Below, one piece after another: positions 24,328 to 32,890 of a stretch of 37,027 nucleotides of DNA. A program made the translations under genes and the position numbers. This stretch comes from Lachnospiraceae bacterium (lineage in GTDB: Bacteria > Bacillota > Clostridia > Lachnospirales > Lachnospiraceae): contig JAILEN010000009.1 of NCBI GenBank assembly GCA_024687655.1, forward strand, positions 1 to 37,027. Reading direction: 5' to 3'. Under the pieces are notes generated by a model that saw only the letters and a list, made by a program, of their open reading frames with translations, had not been told where the DNA came from and made no database searches. Every line of letters begins with the position of its first letter. The first letter of the stretch is position 1.

Positions 24328-25926
24328 TCAAAAATCCTCTACTATAACCTCAGTACCCGTTGCCCGCGCTATGGCATCCACGATACTCGTATACATCTTT
24401 TCCTTGGGAGCACTGGCCTCATTGCCCTTGATGTCCACAATGATATTTGCCTGGGCCTCCCCGGATAAGTACTCCTCCAAAGCCAGCTTATTAATCAGCT
24501 TTTCGTTTCTGGTATAGGTCATATACTCCAGGGCCGTCCTCTGCTCCGGCTGCATCATATCATATACCAGCAAAATATGTCCCTCGGGTGTGGCCGAAAC
24601 CAGCGCCTTTGCAAGCATGGTGCGCATCATACCGCTCTCTATCCCCGCCATGACCACAGGCCAGCGTCTGGCCAGATCCTCCACCTCCTCCGGCAGGGCA
24701 TCCGGGAAAGGCACCTTTTCCACCGGCTCCGAAGGCATCATAGGCATAGCCGCCGCTGATTGATACTCACCACCCTCCAGCTTGTCCTCTATGGAAATGA
24801 GCCGCTCCACAATGGATCCGGCGTCGTCCTCCATCTGGGGCCTGCACAGTGTGATAAGCCCGATCTCCGTGATCACCCTCTTTTGGGTGGAAAAACGAAG
24901 CTTCGCCGACAGGTCCGACAGCACCCTGATATATCTGAATATCACAGGAAGCTCCAGCTGGGCAGCCTCCTCCTTGAGACGGGCCACGTTGTCGGAGGTC
25001 ATATCCAGTGCATCCTCCATGCCTCCGCCTGACTTTATCAGCATCAGGTTCCTCAGATACCAGATAAAGTCGGTGATAAACTGGGACAGCTCCCGTCCCT
25101 GGCCCACCACTTCGTCCAGTACCGACAGGGCACCGGCCACATCATGGATGGTGATGCACCGTGTGAGCCTGGAGAAAATATCGGTATCCACCGCCCCCAG
25201 GGCCAAAAGCGCCTTGTCAAAGGTCAGCTCCTCACCCAGATAAAAAGCGATGCACTGATCCAACAGGGATATGGCGTCTCTCATGGAACCGTCTCCGGCT
25301 CTGGCAATATAGGAAAGGGCCCGCTCCTCTATCTGCACTCCCTCCGCATCCGTAAGCTCCCGAAGGCGGGAGGCTATGATCTCGTTGGATATACGGTGGA
25401 AATCATATCGCTGGCATCTGGATAAAATGGTGACCGGAAGCTTGTGGGGCTCCGTGGTGGCCAGAATAAATATCACGTATGAGGGCGGCTCCTCCAGGGT
25501 CTTTAGCAAAGCATTGAAGGCTGCCGTGGAAAGCATGTGTACCTCGTCAATGATGTAGACCTTGTATCTGCCCTCGGTGGGAGGATAGCTCACCTCCTCG
25601 ATGATGCGCCTCACATCATCCACGCCGTTGTTGGAAGCTGCGTCCATCTCGATGACGTTCATGGAACTGCCGGCATCCGCCGACCTGCAGCAGGCACACT
25701 GCCCACAGGGGCTCCCATCCTCACGGGGTGACTCACAGTTAATGGCCTTTGAAAAAAGCTTGGCCATGGTGGTCTTGCCGGTGCCTCGGGTGCCTACAAA
25801 AAGATAAGCATGGCCGATACGGTCTGTCTTTATTTGATTTTTCAGGGTGGATACAATATGATCCTGCCCCTTTACCTCGGAGAATTCCCTGGGACGGAAC
25901 TTCCGGTATAAAGCCATGTATGACAA
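24328..25926 (-). CDS. dnaX: DNA polymerase III subunits gamma/tau
   Basis: A clamp-loader ATPase. From the N-terminus: MALYRKFRPREFSEVKGQ, Walker A GTRGTGKTT, a zinc site (C-x9-C-x2-C-x2-C within NCESPREDGSPCGQCAC), Walker B IIDEVHML and sensor 1 FILATTEPHKLP, then the collar region and a tau-type C-terminus. I place the start at TTG 25926 because GGGAG lies 9 bases upstream and the product then begins MSYMALYRKFRP, the family N-terminus; an ATG at 25935 abuts the ribosome site with no spacing, so it is less likely, though databases may use it. No obvious slippery A-run for frameshifting was noted. First gene of dnaX-ybaB-recR. Confidence 0.95.
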   Translation of the reverse strand: MSYMALYRKFRPREFSEVKGQDHIVSTLKNQIKTDRIGHAYLFVGTRGTGKTTMAKLFSKAINCESPREDGSPCGQCACCRSADAGSSMNVIEMDAASNNGVDDVRRIIEEVSYPPTEGRYKVYIIDEVHMLSTAAFNALLKTLEEPPSYVIFILATTEPHKLPVTILSRCQRYDFHRISNEIIASRLRELTDAEGVQIEERALSYIARAGDGSMRDAISLLDQCIAFYLGEELTFDKALLALGAVDTDIFSRLTRCITIHDVAGALSVLDEVVGQGRELSQFITDFIWYLRNLMLIKSGGGMEDALDMTSDNVARLKEEAAQLELPVIFRYIRVLSDLSAKLRFSTQKRVITEIGLITLCRPQMEDDAGSIVERLISIEDKLEGGEYQSAAAMPMMPSEPVEKVPFPDALPEEVEDLARRWPVVMAGIESGMMRTMLAKALVSATPEGHILLVYDMMQPEQRTALEYMTYTRNEKLINKLALEEYLSGEAQANIIVDIKGNEASAPKEKMYTSIVDAIARATGTEVIVEDF

Positions 25927-25962
25927 TTCACTCATCTCCCAAAGTTTAAAAACACTTCGATT

Positions 25963-25991
25963 ATTGTATCAAAAAAGGGGGGCTTTTTCTA
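25963..25991 (-). promoter_or_regulatory. Possible dnaX promoter
   Basis: TAGAAA (25991-25986), a 17-base spacer and TACAAT (25968-25963) on the minus strand, overlapping the tRNA terminator. Fair match only; dnaX could also depend on readthrough. Confidence 0.3.
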
Positions 25992-25998
25992 CCCCCTT
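25971..25998 (-). terminator. Intrinsic terminator after tRNA-Pro
   Basis: Stem AAGGGGG/CCCCCTT with a loop of about ten bases, followed by a run of six U on the minus strand (25976-25971). It sits 16 bases after the tRNA 3' end. Confidence 0.82.
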
Positions 25999-26013
25999 AA
26001 TCTGTAATAATGA

Positions 26014-26087
26014 TCGGCGTGACAGGATTCGAACCTGCGGCCCCCTGGTCCCAAACCAGGTGCTCTACCAAACTGAGCCACACGCCG
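26014..26087 (-). tRNA. tRNA-Pro (anticodon UGG)
   Basis: The minus strand folds as a full cloverleaf: acceptor CGGCGTG with CACGCCG plus discriminator A, D-arm around GGCTCAGTTTGGTAGAGC, anticodon stem CCTGG/CCAGG with loop TTTGGGA giving anticodon TGG, and T-arm with GGTTCGAATCC. The 3' CCA is not encoded (TCA follows the discriminator). C1-G72 is usual for proline tRNA. It has its own promoter and terminator and stands between the kinase operon and dnaX. Confidence 0.96.
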
Positions 26088-26100
26088 AGACACTCCCCGG

Positions 26101-26129
26101 ATTATATATTATCGGGGAGCTTTTTGCAA
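26101..26129 (-). promoter_or_regulatory. tRNA-Pro promoter
   Basis: TTGCAA (26129-26124), 17-base spacer and perfect TATAAT (26106-26101) on the minus strand. Transcription would start near 26094, about 7 bases before the tRNA. The -10 box lies in the loop of an inverted repeat, CTCCCCG/CGGGGAG (26093-26099 and 26113-26119). Confidence 0.75.
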
Positions 26130-26142
26130 CTTAATTCCTACA

Positions 26143-29100
26143 CTATCCCTGCAATATATCCTGGATTCCATCCCAGTCCATCATGACCAGCTTTGCCGTA
26201 ATGGCGTCAAACATCCTCTTGTCAGTGGGAGGCAGACGAAACTCCTTGACGGAATCCAAAACCATGCGCACACACTCATAGTCCTGGGCAGCTGCAAACT
26301 CAAATAGCGCGGCATATGCCTCATCCAGCGTCTCCTCGGGTATCTCCGGCAGATCCTCGGATGCGGCATCCAGCTCCTTTAGGATATCCTTGTATGAACG
26401 GTACATATCGAGCATTTCCTGTGTGTTGTCCCGGATGTAACCGGTATCGCCCTCTTTGCCGGCCATTTCCAAAAGCCTGGCTTTTTCGGAAAGCTCTGCC
26501 GCACCTATTATACGCGCGGAGGACTTCAGTGCATGGGCCTTGATGGTAAAATTTTCAATATCGCCGGAATCGAAAAATCTTTGTATCTCGTCAGCCTTAT
26601 CCTCGATGGCGGCATAAAAGCCGTTTATTACGGTCATGTAGCCCTCGGCTCCACCGCTATTTTTCATGCCCTCCACGACATCCACACCGTCGCATTCCAA
26701 AAGCCACTGAGAGATGGCCTCCTCATTTTCCTCAGAGCTGTCATCACCATCAGCTGCCATCACCTTTCCCTCGGGAAGGTATTCTATGATGGTGTCCTCC
26801 AGCTTGTCAGCATCAATGGGCTTGGTAAGATAATCATCAAAGCCCTCTGCCAGATACTGCTCCCTGGCGCCGGAGATGGCATTGGCCGTAAGACAGATGG
26901 TGGGCGTGGCCACATTGGGATTATCCGCCTCTCCTCTCAGCTCATGGAAGGTCTCTATGCCATCCTTGTCAGGCATCATATGATCCAAAAAGATGATGTC
27001 ATATTTTTTCTCTCTGGTGAGAGCCAGGCCCTCATCGCCTCCAGGGGCGGTATCTATCTGTATTGCAGTGCTCTTCAAAAGCGCCTTGAACACATCCAGA
27101 TTGGTCTCCGTATCATCTACCACCAGCACATGGGCCTCCGGAGCAGTAAACTTTTCCCTGTACTTCTTTCTACTGGAAACCGCCGCATGATACGAGGCCT
27201 CGTAATCCCCGATGGTATCCGCCTTTACTATCTTCTGCTTCAGGGTAAAGTAGAACTTGGAGCCCTGTCCGTACACGCTTTGTACGATGAGCTTCGCGCC
27301 CATCATCTCCAGAAGCTGCTTGGTGATGTTCATGCCAAGTCCCGTTCCTTCGACGTTGCGGTTACGCTCAAGGTCTATGCGCTCAAATTCCGAGAAGAGC
27401 TTTTCCAGATCCTCCGGCCTGATGCCTATTCCTGTATCGCTGACACAAAATGTAAGATAAGCGTTGCCCGGATCCTCATCCGAATCCTCAAAATCTATAC
27501 TAAAGGTGACGCTGCCCTCATCCGTGTATTTCACAGCATTGGTAAGGATGTTGGTGCAGATCTGCTTGATCCTGACCTCATCACCGAAAAGGATGCAGGG
27601 GATATTCTCATCTATCTTGAGCTTGAGCTCCAGTCCCTTCTTGTCCGCCCTGGCCTGGATCATGTTGACCAGATCGTTGATAAGGGATGAAATGTCATAT
27701 TCCACCGGGACGATCTCCATCTTGCCGGCCTCGATCTTGGAGAAATCCAGGATGTCATTGATAATTCCCAAAAGGGTATTGCCGGCGGTCCGTACGCTCT
27801 CTGCATAGCCCAGCACGTTTTTATCATTGCTCTCCCTAAGTATCATCTCGTTCATGCCCAAAACGGCATTGATGGGAGTGCGTATCTCGTGGGACATATT
27901 GGCCAAAAAGGCACTCTTGGCCTGTGAAGCCTCCTCGGCCACGGTCTTTTCGATCTCCAGCTCATGGACCATGGTCTTCTCATAGTAGATGCAGCTTTCC
28001 CTGTGGTTGAAGCCGTTATAAATAGCTGTAGCCATCTGCCGGCAGCTGTCATAGCCGCAGCAGGTACAGTCGATATGCCTGGATTCATAATCAGTCTTGT
28101 TCATGCTGTTAAAGATCTTTTCCAGGGCAGCATCATCGGGTATCTCGTAGCTGCACTCAGCGGATCTGTCGGTATACTCCCTGAGATAATCGGAAAGATC
28201 CAGATCCTTGAACTGCTCGTTGTAGTTTTTAAGCCTCTCCTCGGGAGTGTCCGGTCTGGACCATGCGTCTCCGCTTTCGGCCTTTTTGGATTTTTCCCGG
28301 ATCTCCAGCAGGGCATAGAGGGCATCATCGGTCTTTGATTTTTCAGGGTTTACAGCGGTACCGCAGATACATCCCTTTTCACAGTTAAGGGCATCGATGA
28401 ATAAAAACGGTGTCCGTTTTTCCTTTATCCGATCCTCATTTATATGCAGCCATTCATAGAGATGCTTTTCTCCCTCGATCTGGCGGATGAAAACATCATC
28501 TCCCAAAAACCACTTTACATTCTCAGCCAGTCCGCCGGGTGTGGGATAAAAGGATCCCAAACCATACTCGATCTCACTGTGGGTCGCAGGACCTGACACA
28601 TTTTTCTTTCTGACATACTTCATCAAGTGCTCAAAGGTGACATTGTACTGCACCAGACCTGCATTGTGTGGATCGTCTATCTCCAGCTTTTTAGCAATAC
28701 AGGGACTGATAAAGGCCAGCTTGTCGGTGATACCCATCACCTTTCTGGCATAGATGGCCGCACACATGAGAGGGCTCTGCACCGGGAAGAGCATGGGCAA
28801 AAGATCGGGCAGATACCGCTCGATATAGGAGACCACAGCAGGACAGGGCTGTGAGATCCCGCCGACGAAATTGTATTTTTCAATATAATTAAGATAACCC
28901 CATGTGCAGATATCGGCACCAAAGGAAACGCTTATTATCCGCTTTACCCCCAGGGCCTTAAGTCCGCCAAGGACACTGTCGTAGTGGTCGGGATAGTTGG
29001 CCTTGAAGGCGGGCGCCAAAAGAATGGATATATCCTCCCCGTTTTTAAGGTCGGTAAAGAACCTCTGTGTATCGTCCTCAAACTCCCTGGCATTATGGGC

Positions 29101-29277
29101 GCAAACATCTATACAGCTGCCGCAGGCAACGCACTTGCTCCCGTCCACGCTGATCCTGGCCTTTCCGTCCTCTTCTCTGGATACACAGGCACCGATAGCG
29201 CTGCAGACCTTGATACACTTATTACAGCCTATGCAGTTTTCATTGGTATAAACGATACTGTTTTTCAAATTATCCAT
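26143..29277 (-). CDS. Hybrid histidine kinase with ferredoxin and [FeFe]-hydrogenase-like input domain
   Basis: A 1044-residue soluble protein. Two [4Fe-4S] ferredoxin motifs (C15/18/21/25 and C49/52/55/59) lead into a hydrogenase large-subunit-like domain (about 80-330). The L1 motif is reduced to SQPCP (C145), L2 is SPCIAKKLE (C193), and the L3 region is LNCEKGCICG (C299/303/305) without the Glu-Met and GGG of enzymes. An FeS-type domain follows with CTCCGYDSC (404-412) and C429. Then come HisKA (H463, SHEIRTP), HATPase (N box near 577-581; DTGIGI; GTGLGM), receiver (DD721-722, D765, K819), Hpt (H915, HALKSS) and a 70-residue tail shared with the two sibling kinases. Probably a redox or H2 sensor rather than an enzyme. 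Its start overlaps the stop of the Cache kinase by 8 bases. Last gene of the operon. Confidence 0.9.
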   Translation of the reverse strand: MDNLKNSIVYTNENCIGCNKCIKVCSAIGACVSREEDGKARISVDGSKCVACGSCIDVCAHNAREFEDDTQRFFTDLKNGEDISILLAPAFKANYPDHYDSVLGGLKALGVKRIISVSFGADICTWGYLNYIEKYNFVGGISQPCPAVVSYIERYLPDLLPMLFPVQSPLMCAAIYARKVMGITDKLAFISPCIAKKLEIDDPHNAGLVQYNVTFEHLMKYVRKKNVSGPATHSEIEYGLGSFYPTPGGLAENVKWFLGDDVFIRQIEGEKHLYEWLHINEDRIKEKRTPFLFIDALNCEKGCICGTAVNPEKSKTDDALYALLEIREKSKKAESGDAWSRPDTPEERLKNYNEQFKDLDLSDYLREYTDRSAECSYEIPDDAALEKIFNSMNKTDYESRHIDCTCCGYDSCRQMATAIYNGFNHRESCIYYEKTMVHELEIEKTVAEEASQAKSAFLANMSHEIRTPINAVLGMNEMILRESNDKNVLGYAESVRTAGNTLLGIINDILDFSKIEAGKMEIVPVEYDISSLINDLVNMIQARADKKGLELKLKIDENIPCILFGDEVRIKQICTNILTNAVKYTDEGSVTFSIDFEDSDEDPGNAYLTFCVSDTGIGIRPEDLEKLFSEFERIDLERNRNVEGTGLGMNITKQLLEMMGAKLIVQSVYGQGSKFYFTLKQKIVKADTIGDYEASYHAAVSSRKKYREKFTAPEAHVLVVDDTETNLDVFKALLKSTAIQIDTAPGGDEGLALTREKKYDIIFLDHMMPDKDGIETFHELRGEADNPNVATPTICLTANAISGAREQYLAEGFDDYLTKPIDADKLEDTIIEYLPEGKVMAADGDDSSEENEEAISQWLLECDGVDVVEGMKNSGGAEGYMTVINGFYAAIEDKADEIQRFFDSGDIENFTIKAHALKSSARIIGAAELSEKARLLEMAGKEGDTGYIRDNTQEMLDMYRSYKDILKELDAASEDLPEIPEETLDEAYAALFEFAAAQDYECVRMVLDSVKEFRLPPTDKRMFDAITAKLVMMDWDGIQDILQG

Positions 29278-32044
29278 TTAGTATTTCCTTTATTCCGTCC
29301 CAATCCATCTGGGAGAGCTTTGCCTGTATACTATCGAATCTGTCCTTGTCAGGTGCGGCCAGCCCGAACTCCTTTAACGAATCCAAAACCATCCTCACAC
29401 ATTCGTAATCCTGAGCCTCGGTGAATTCCGCCACCGCCTCGTATGCTTCCTCCAGGGTATCCGCCGGTATCTCGGGCAGATCCTCGGATGCAGCATCGAT
29501 GGGAGAGAGGATGTCCCGGTATGACCGGTAGAGCCTGAGCATATCCTCCGTATTCTCATTGATGTATCCGGTGTCGCCCTCCTTGCCTGCGGCCTCCAAA
29601 AGCCTGGCCTTTTCGGAAAGCTCTGCCGCACCTATGATACGGGCAGAGGATTTTAAGGCATGCACCTTGACAGTGAAATTCTCATTATCACCTGAATCAT
29701 AGTAGCCCTGTATCTCGTCCGCCTTTTCATTTATTGCGGCATAAAAGCCTGTAAGCACGGTCATATATCCTTCGGTACCGCCGCTGTTTTTAACACCCTC
29801 ATCTGTATCCAGACCCTCACACTCCAAAAGCCAATCGGGAAGGGCCTCCTCCAGTTCCTCTTCAGAAGTCTCCGAAGCGTCCATGATCCTGACCTTTTCC
29901 TCTGGCAGATACTGTATCAGCATCTCCTCTAATTTCTCAGCATCAATGGGCTTGGTCAGGTAATCGTCAAAGCCCTCAGATAAATACTTCTCCCTGGCTC
30001 CCGATATGGCATTGGCCGTCAGGCAGATGGAGGTGGCAGCCACATTGGGATTGTCCGCCTCATCCCGGAGCTCATGGAAGGTCTCTATGCCATCCTTAAC
30101 CGGCATCATATGATCGAAAAAGATCATATCGTATTTATTCTCACGGGTAAGCGCCAGACCCGCATCGCCGCTTTCAGCCGTATCTATCTGTATCTTGGTA
30201 CGCTTCAGCAGGTTTTTGAATACGGTAAGGTTGGTCACCGTATCATCTATCACCAGCACCCTGACATCGGGCGCAGTGAATTTCTCACGATAGGTCTTAT
30301 GCTCCGTAAGGGACTGCCGGTAGGCTGTCTCGTAATCTCCCAGAGGATCCCATTTTGCCACCTTCTGTTTCAGTCTGAAGGAAAATACAGAACCCTCGCC
30401 ATAGACGCTCTCCACCTGAAGAGAACTTCCCATCATCTCAAGGAGACGCTTGGTGATGGTCATGCCCAGGCCGGTGCCCTCCACCGTGCGGTTCCTCTCT
30501 TCCTCTATGCGGTCAAACTCCGAAAAGAGCTTTCCCATATCCTCAGGCTTTATACCGATACCGGTATCACTGACTGAAAAGATCAACTCCGTGTTTTCGT
30601 TATCGTCAACCAAGGCCTCGTGACTTACTGAAAATGTCACGCTTCCCTCTTCGGTATATTTTACCGCATTGGTAAGTATATTGGTGACTATCTGCTTGAT
30701 ACGCACCTCGTCACCAAAGAGGATCTTGGGAATATCCTCTTTGATATCCAGCAAAAGCTCCAGTCCCTTGCCGTCTGCCTTGGTCTGGATCATGTTTACC
30801 AGGTCGTTTATCAGGGAGGAGATATCATACTCCACCGGAATGATCTCCATCTTGCCGGCCTCGATCTTGGAAAAGTCCAGGATATCATTGATAAGTCCCA
30901 AAAGGGTGGTGCCGGCAGTGCGGACGCTCTGTGCGTATTCCAGGACGCCCTCCTCGGTGCTCTCACGAAGTATCATCTCGTTCATGCCCAGCACTGCGTT
31001 AATGGGAGTACGGATCTCGTGGGACATATTGGAAAGGAAGGCTGACTTTGCCTCACTGGCTGCGATGGCACGCTGAGTCTCCTCATGGGCCTGCCGGGCC
31101 TGGAGTTCCTTTTTATTAAGCTTGCGGAGGATCACTACCTGTATTCCGATGACAAAAATGGCGGAAACGATGGTAATAAAAAGCATCCTCCACAACTGTG
31201 CAAAGGATGAGGTGGCATCAAATACCGAGACACATTTCCAGTCATCTGCAACCGTTGAGGAATATACGATATAACTTTTGTTATCATATCGCATTGAAAA
31301 ATAATCCTCATCCGTGTAGCGCATCTTCTGGACCAGAGCATGACCGAAGCCCTCATCATCATAGAGATAATTTTTTCCCACCTCTGACCTGTCGGAGTGA
31401 GTGATCACCTGATATTTGCGATCCATGACGATCTCCATCTCCATGTGATCCTTTTGGGTGAGCTCCTCCGTCATGTTCTGGAGATGATCCAGGGAAAAGT
31501 CCAATGCAGCCACACTCCTGGCATCGCAGAGGGTTTTTGACAGCGCTATCATGATGGTGCTAGAATCCAGATCCAGATAGGGATCCACCACCGCCACCCG
31601 TCCGATACTGGCTCTGGCATCTATATACCAGGGCCGGGTCTTTGGCTCATAGCCGGGCTCGGGGGTCCATCCGGTACCATCCAGATATTCACCGTTGATA
31701 TATCCGTACAGTCCCGGGGATCTTCCCTCTGATATATTAACCACCGCCGTGGACTGATTGAGCATAAAGTCCTGGATCTCCTCGTTGGTACTGCCATCCC
31801 GGATCATATTATCCAGGGTGTAGCAGGCCAGACGCAGGGTATCGATACCCGTCAGCAGGTATTCGTTGATCTGCTCCGCAGATTCATCAGCGGCAAGCTG
31901 TCCATTTTTAAGGATCTTTTCACGGGTCTCGGAATAGAGCATGGCAAAATAGGCTATTATGACACCCAAAAAAAACAGGATGATCAGCACTGACACACCA
32001 AGTCCATGCGCCGTTAATCTTTTAGATGATTTCCCGTTATCCAT
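29270..32044 (-). CDS. Cache-domain hybrid histidine kinase
   Basis: A 924-residue membrane kinase. Helices at about 14-36 and 285-307 flank an outside domain of about 245 residues with the Cache features RPWYIDA (137-143), VVDPYLD and MIALSKTL, that is a dCache-type sensor. Inside are a short coiled coil, HisKA (H342), HATPase (DTGIGI, GTGLGM), a receiver (phospho-Asp D644, FFDHMMP), an Hpt domain (H795, HALKSS) and the 70-residue tail. Phosphate can pass from H342 to D644 to H795 and then to a separate receiver, perhaps the double-receiver protein in this operon. AGGAAG precedes the ATG. It is 10 bases after the solute-binding lipoprotein gene, whose ligand it may sense (inference). Confidence 0.93.
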   Translation of the reverse strand: MDNGKSSKRLTAHGLGVSVLIILFFLGVIIAYFAMLYSETREKILKNGQLAADESAEQINEYLLTGIDTLRLACYTLDNMIRDGSTNEEIQDFMLNQSTAVVNISEGRSPGLYGYINGEYLDGTGWTPEPGYEPKTRPWYIDARASIGRVAVVDPYLDLDSSTIMIALSKTLCDARSVAALDFSLDHLQNMTEELTQKDHMEMEIVMDRKYQVITHSDRSEVGKNYLYDDEGFGHALVQKMRYTDEDYFSMRYDNKSYIVYSSTVADDWKCVSVFDATSSFAQLWRMLFITIVSAIFVIGIQVVILRKLNKKELQARQAHEETQRAIAASEAKSAFLSNMSHEIRTPINAVLGMNEMILRESTEEGVLEYAQSVRTAGTTLLGLINDILDFSKIEAGKMEIIPVEYDISSLINDLVNMIQTKADGKGLELLLDIKEDIPKILFGDEVRIKQIVTNILTNAVKYTEEGSVTFSVSHEALVDDNENTELIFSVSDTGIGIKPEDMGKLFSEFDRIEEERNRTVEGTGLGMTITKRLLEMMGSSLQVESVYGEGSVFSFRLKQKVAKWDPLGDYETAYRQSLTEHKTYREKFTAPDVRVLVIDDTVTNLTVFKNLLKRTKIQIDTAESGDAGLALTRENKYDMIFFDHMMPVKDGIETFHELRDEADNPNVAATSICLTANAISGAREKYLSEGFDDYLTKPIDAEKLEEMLIQYLPEEKVRIMDASETSEEELEEALPDWLLECEGLDTDEGVKNSGGTEGYMTVLTGFYAAINEKADEIQGYYDSGDNENFTVKVHALKSSARIIGAAELSEKARLLEAAGKEGDTGYINENTEDMLRLYRSYRDILSPIDAASEDLPEIPADTLEEAYEAVAEFTEAQDYECVRMVLDSLKEFGLAAPDKDRFDSIQAKLSQMDWDGIKEILNG

Positions 32045-32054
32045 GCCCGTCTTC

Positions 32055-32885
32055 CTATCTTACAGTAGTAATATCACAGCCAAACCATTCCGTTGAAATA
32101 AAATTGAGGGTGCCGTCTGCCTTCATATCGCTCAGCGTCTGTTGGACCTTGTCCCGCAGGGCCATATCTCCCTTTCTGAAACCTATGGCATACTCCTCTT
32201 CATGAAGGCTTTCAGGAAGGACATAAAACTTTTCATCACTTAAAAACACATAATAATATGCCACCACAGAATCCACAAGGATCGCATCGAGGGTACCATC
32301 CAATACCTTGTCGATAAGCTTCATATTACTGTCCAGGGGAACCATGGTAACCTGACCGAAAAGATCCGATTCCCTGAGGGTCTCCTCAGCTGTGGATCCG
32401 GCCTGGACTCCCACCTTTCGGCCCACCAGATCCCAGGTTGCCTTCGCATCGCTTTTATCAGTCACCACAAAGATGAGCTCATTTTTCATATAGGGGTCGG
32501 AGAGAGTCATGGCCAACTCCCGGTCGCGGGTAACCGACATCCCGTTCCAGATGCAGTCGATCTCCCCGGAGTTGAGCTCCTCCTCCTTTTCATCCCATTT
32601 GATGGGCCGGCACACAAGCTCCACCCCCATCCTCTTGCAGACCTCCCTGGCCACATCGATGTCAAAGCCCACGATCTTGCCTGTTTTGCCGGTAAATCCC
32701 ATGGGAGGAAAGTCGGCATCCAGTCCCAGCACCAGCTGCCCGGAATCCAAAACCGCCTGCAGGGAATCGTCCTTTGCTGCCTGGTCATCTGACCCTGTAC
32801 CTCCACAGCCCACAAGACCAAGACACAGACTGACTGCGATAATAAGGGATAATATCCTTTTTAAGCCTCTTTTGTCCATCCTCAT
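32055..32885 (-). CDS. Orphan amino-acid-type solute-binding lipoprotein (SBP family 3)
   Basis: A 276-residue exported lipoprotein. The signal peptide ends in the lipobox LVGC (C27), followed by a Gly/Asp linker. The mature part is a family 3 binding protein: LVLGLDADFPPMGF, GFDIDVAREVCKRMGVE, CRPIKWDE, DCIWNGMSVTRDRE, then VGVQAGSTAEE and DAILVDSVVAYYY, a typical amino-acid binding fold with its ligand-carboxylate Arg in TRDRE. No permease or ABC ATPase is nearby, so it probably acts as a ligand receptor for the kinase that follows rather than in uptake. The start ATG at 32885 has only a weak ribosome site and lies 5 bases after the receiver gene, suggesting translational coupling; ATG 32879 is an alternative. 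Confidence 0.9.
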   Translation of the reverse strand: MRMDKRGLKRILSLIIAVSLCLGLVGCGGTGSDDQAAKDDSLQAVLDSGQLVLGLDADFPPMGFTGKTGKIVGFDIDVAREVCKRMGVELVCRPIKWDEKEEELNSGEIDCIWNGMSVTRDRELAMTLSDPYMKNELIFVVTDKSDAKATWDLVGRKVGVQAGSTAEETLRESDLFGQVTMVPLDSNMKLIDKVLDGTLDAILVDSVVAYYYVFLSDEKFYVLPESLHEEEYAIGFRKGDMALRDKVQQTLSDMKADGTLNFISTEWFGCDITTVR

Positions 32886-32890
32886 ATTTG

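Noticed and set aside
24328-25926. Programmed frameshift site in dnaX
   Set aside because: I saw no AAAAAAG-type slippery run with a following stop and hairpin in the expected region, so a gamma product cannot be claimed.
25916-26134. Small plus-strand frame with the phrase DRIRTCG
   Set aside because: This phrase is the familiar false protein made from the complement of a tRNA; the DNA is tRNA-Pro.
26533-27690. Plus-strand open frame of 385 codons
   Set aside because: It lies wholly opposite the kinase at 26143-29277, whose domains are all recognisable; the plus-strand product shows no family motif and is a mirror of the coding strand.
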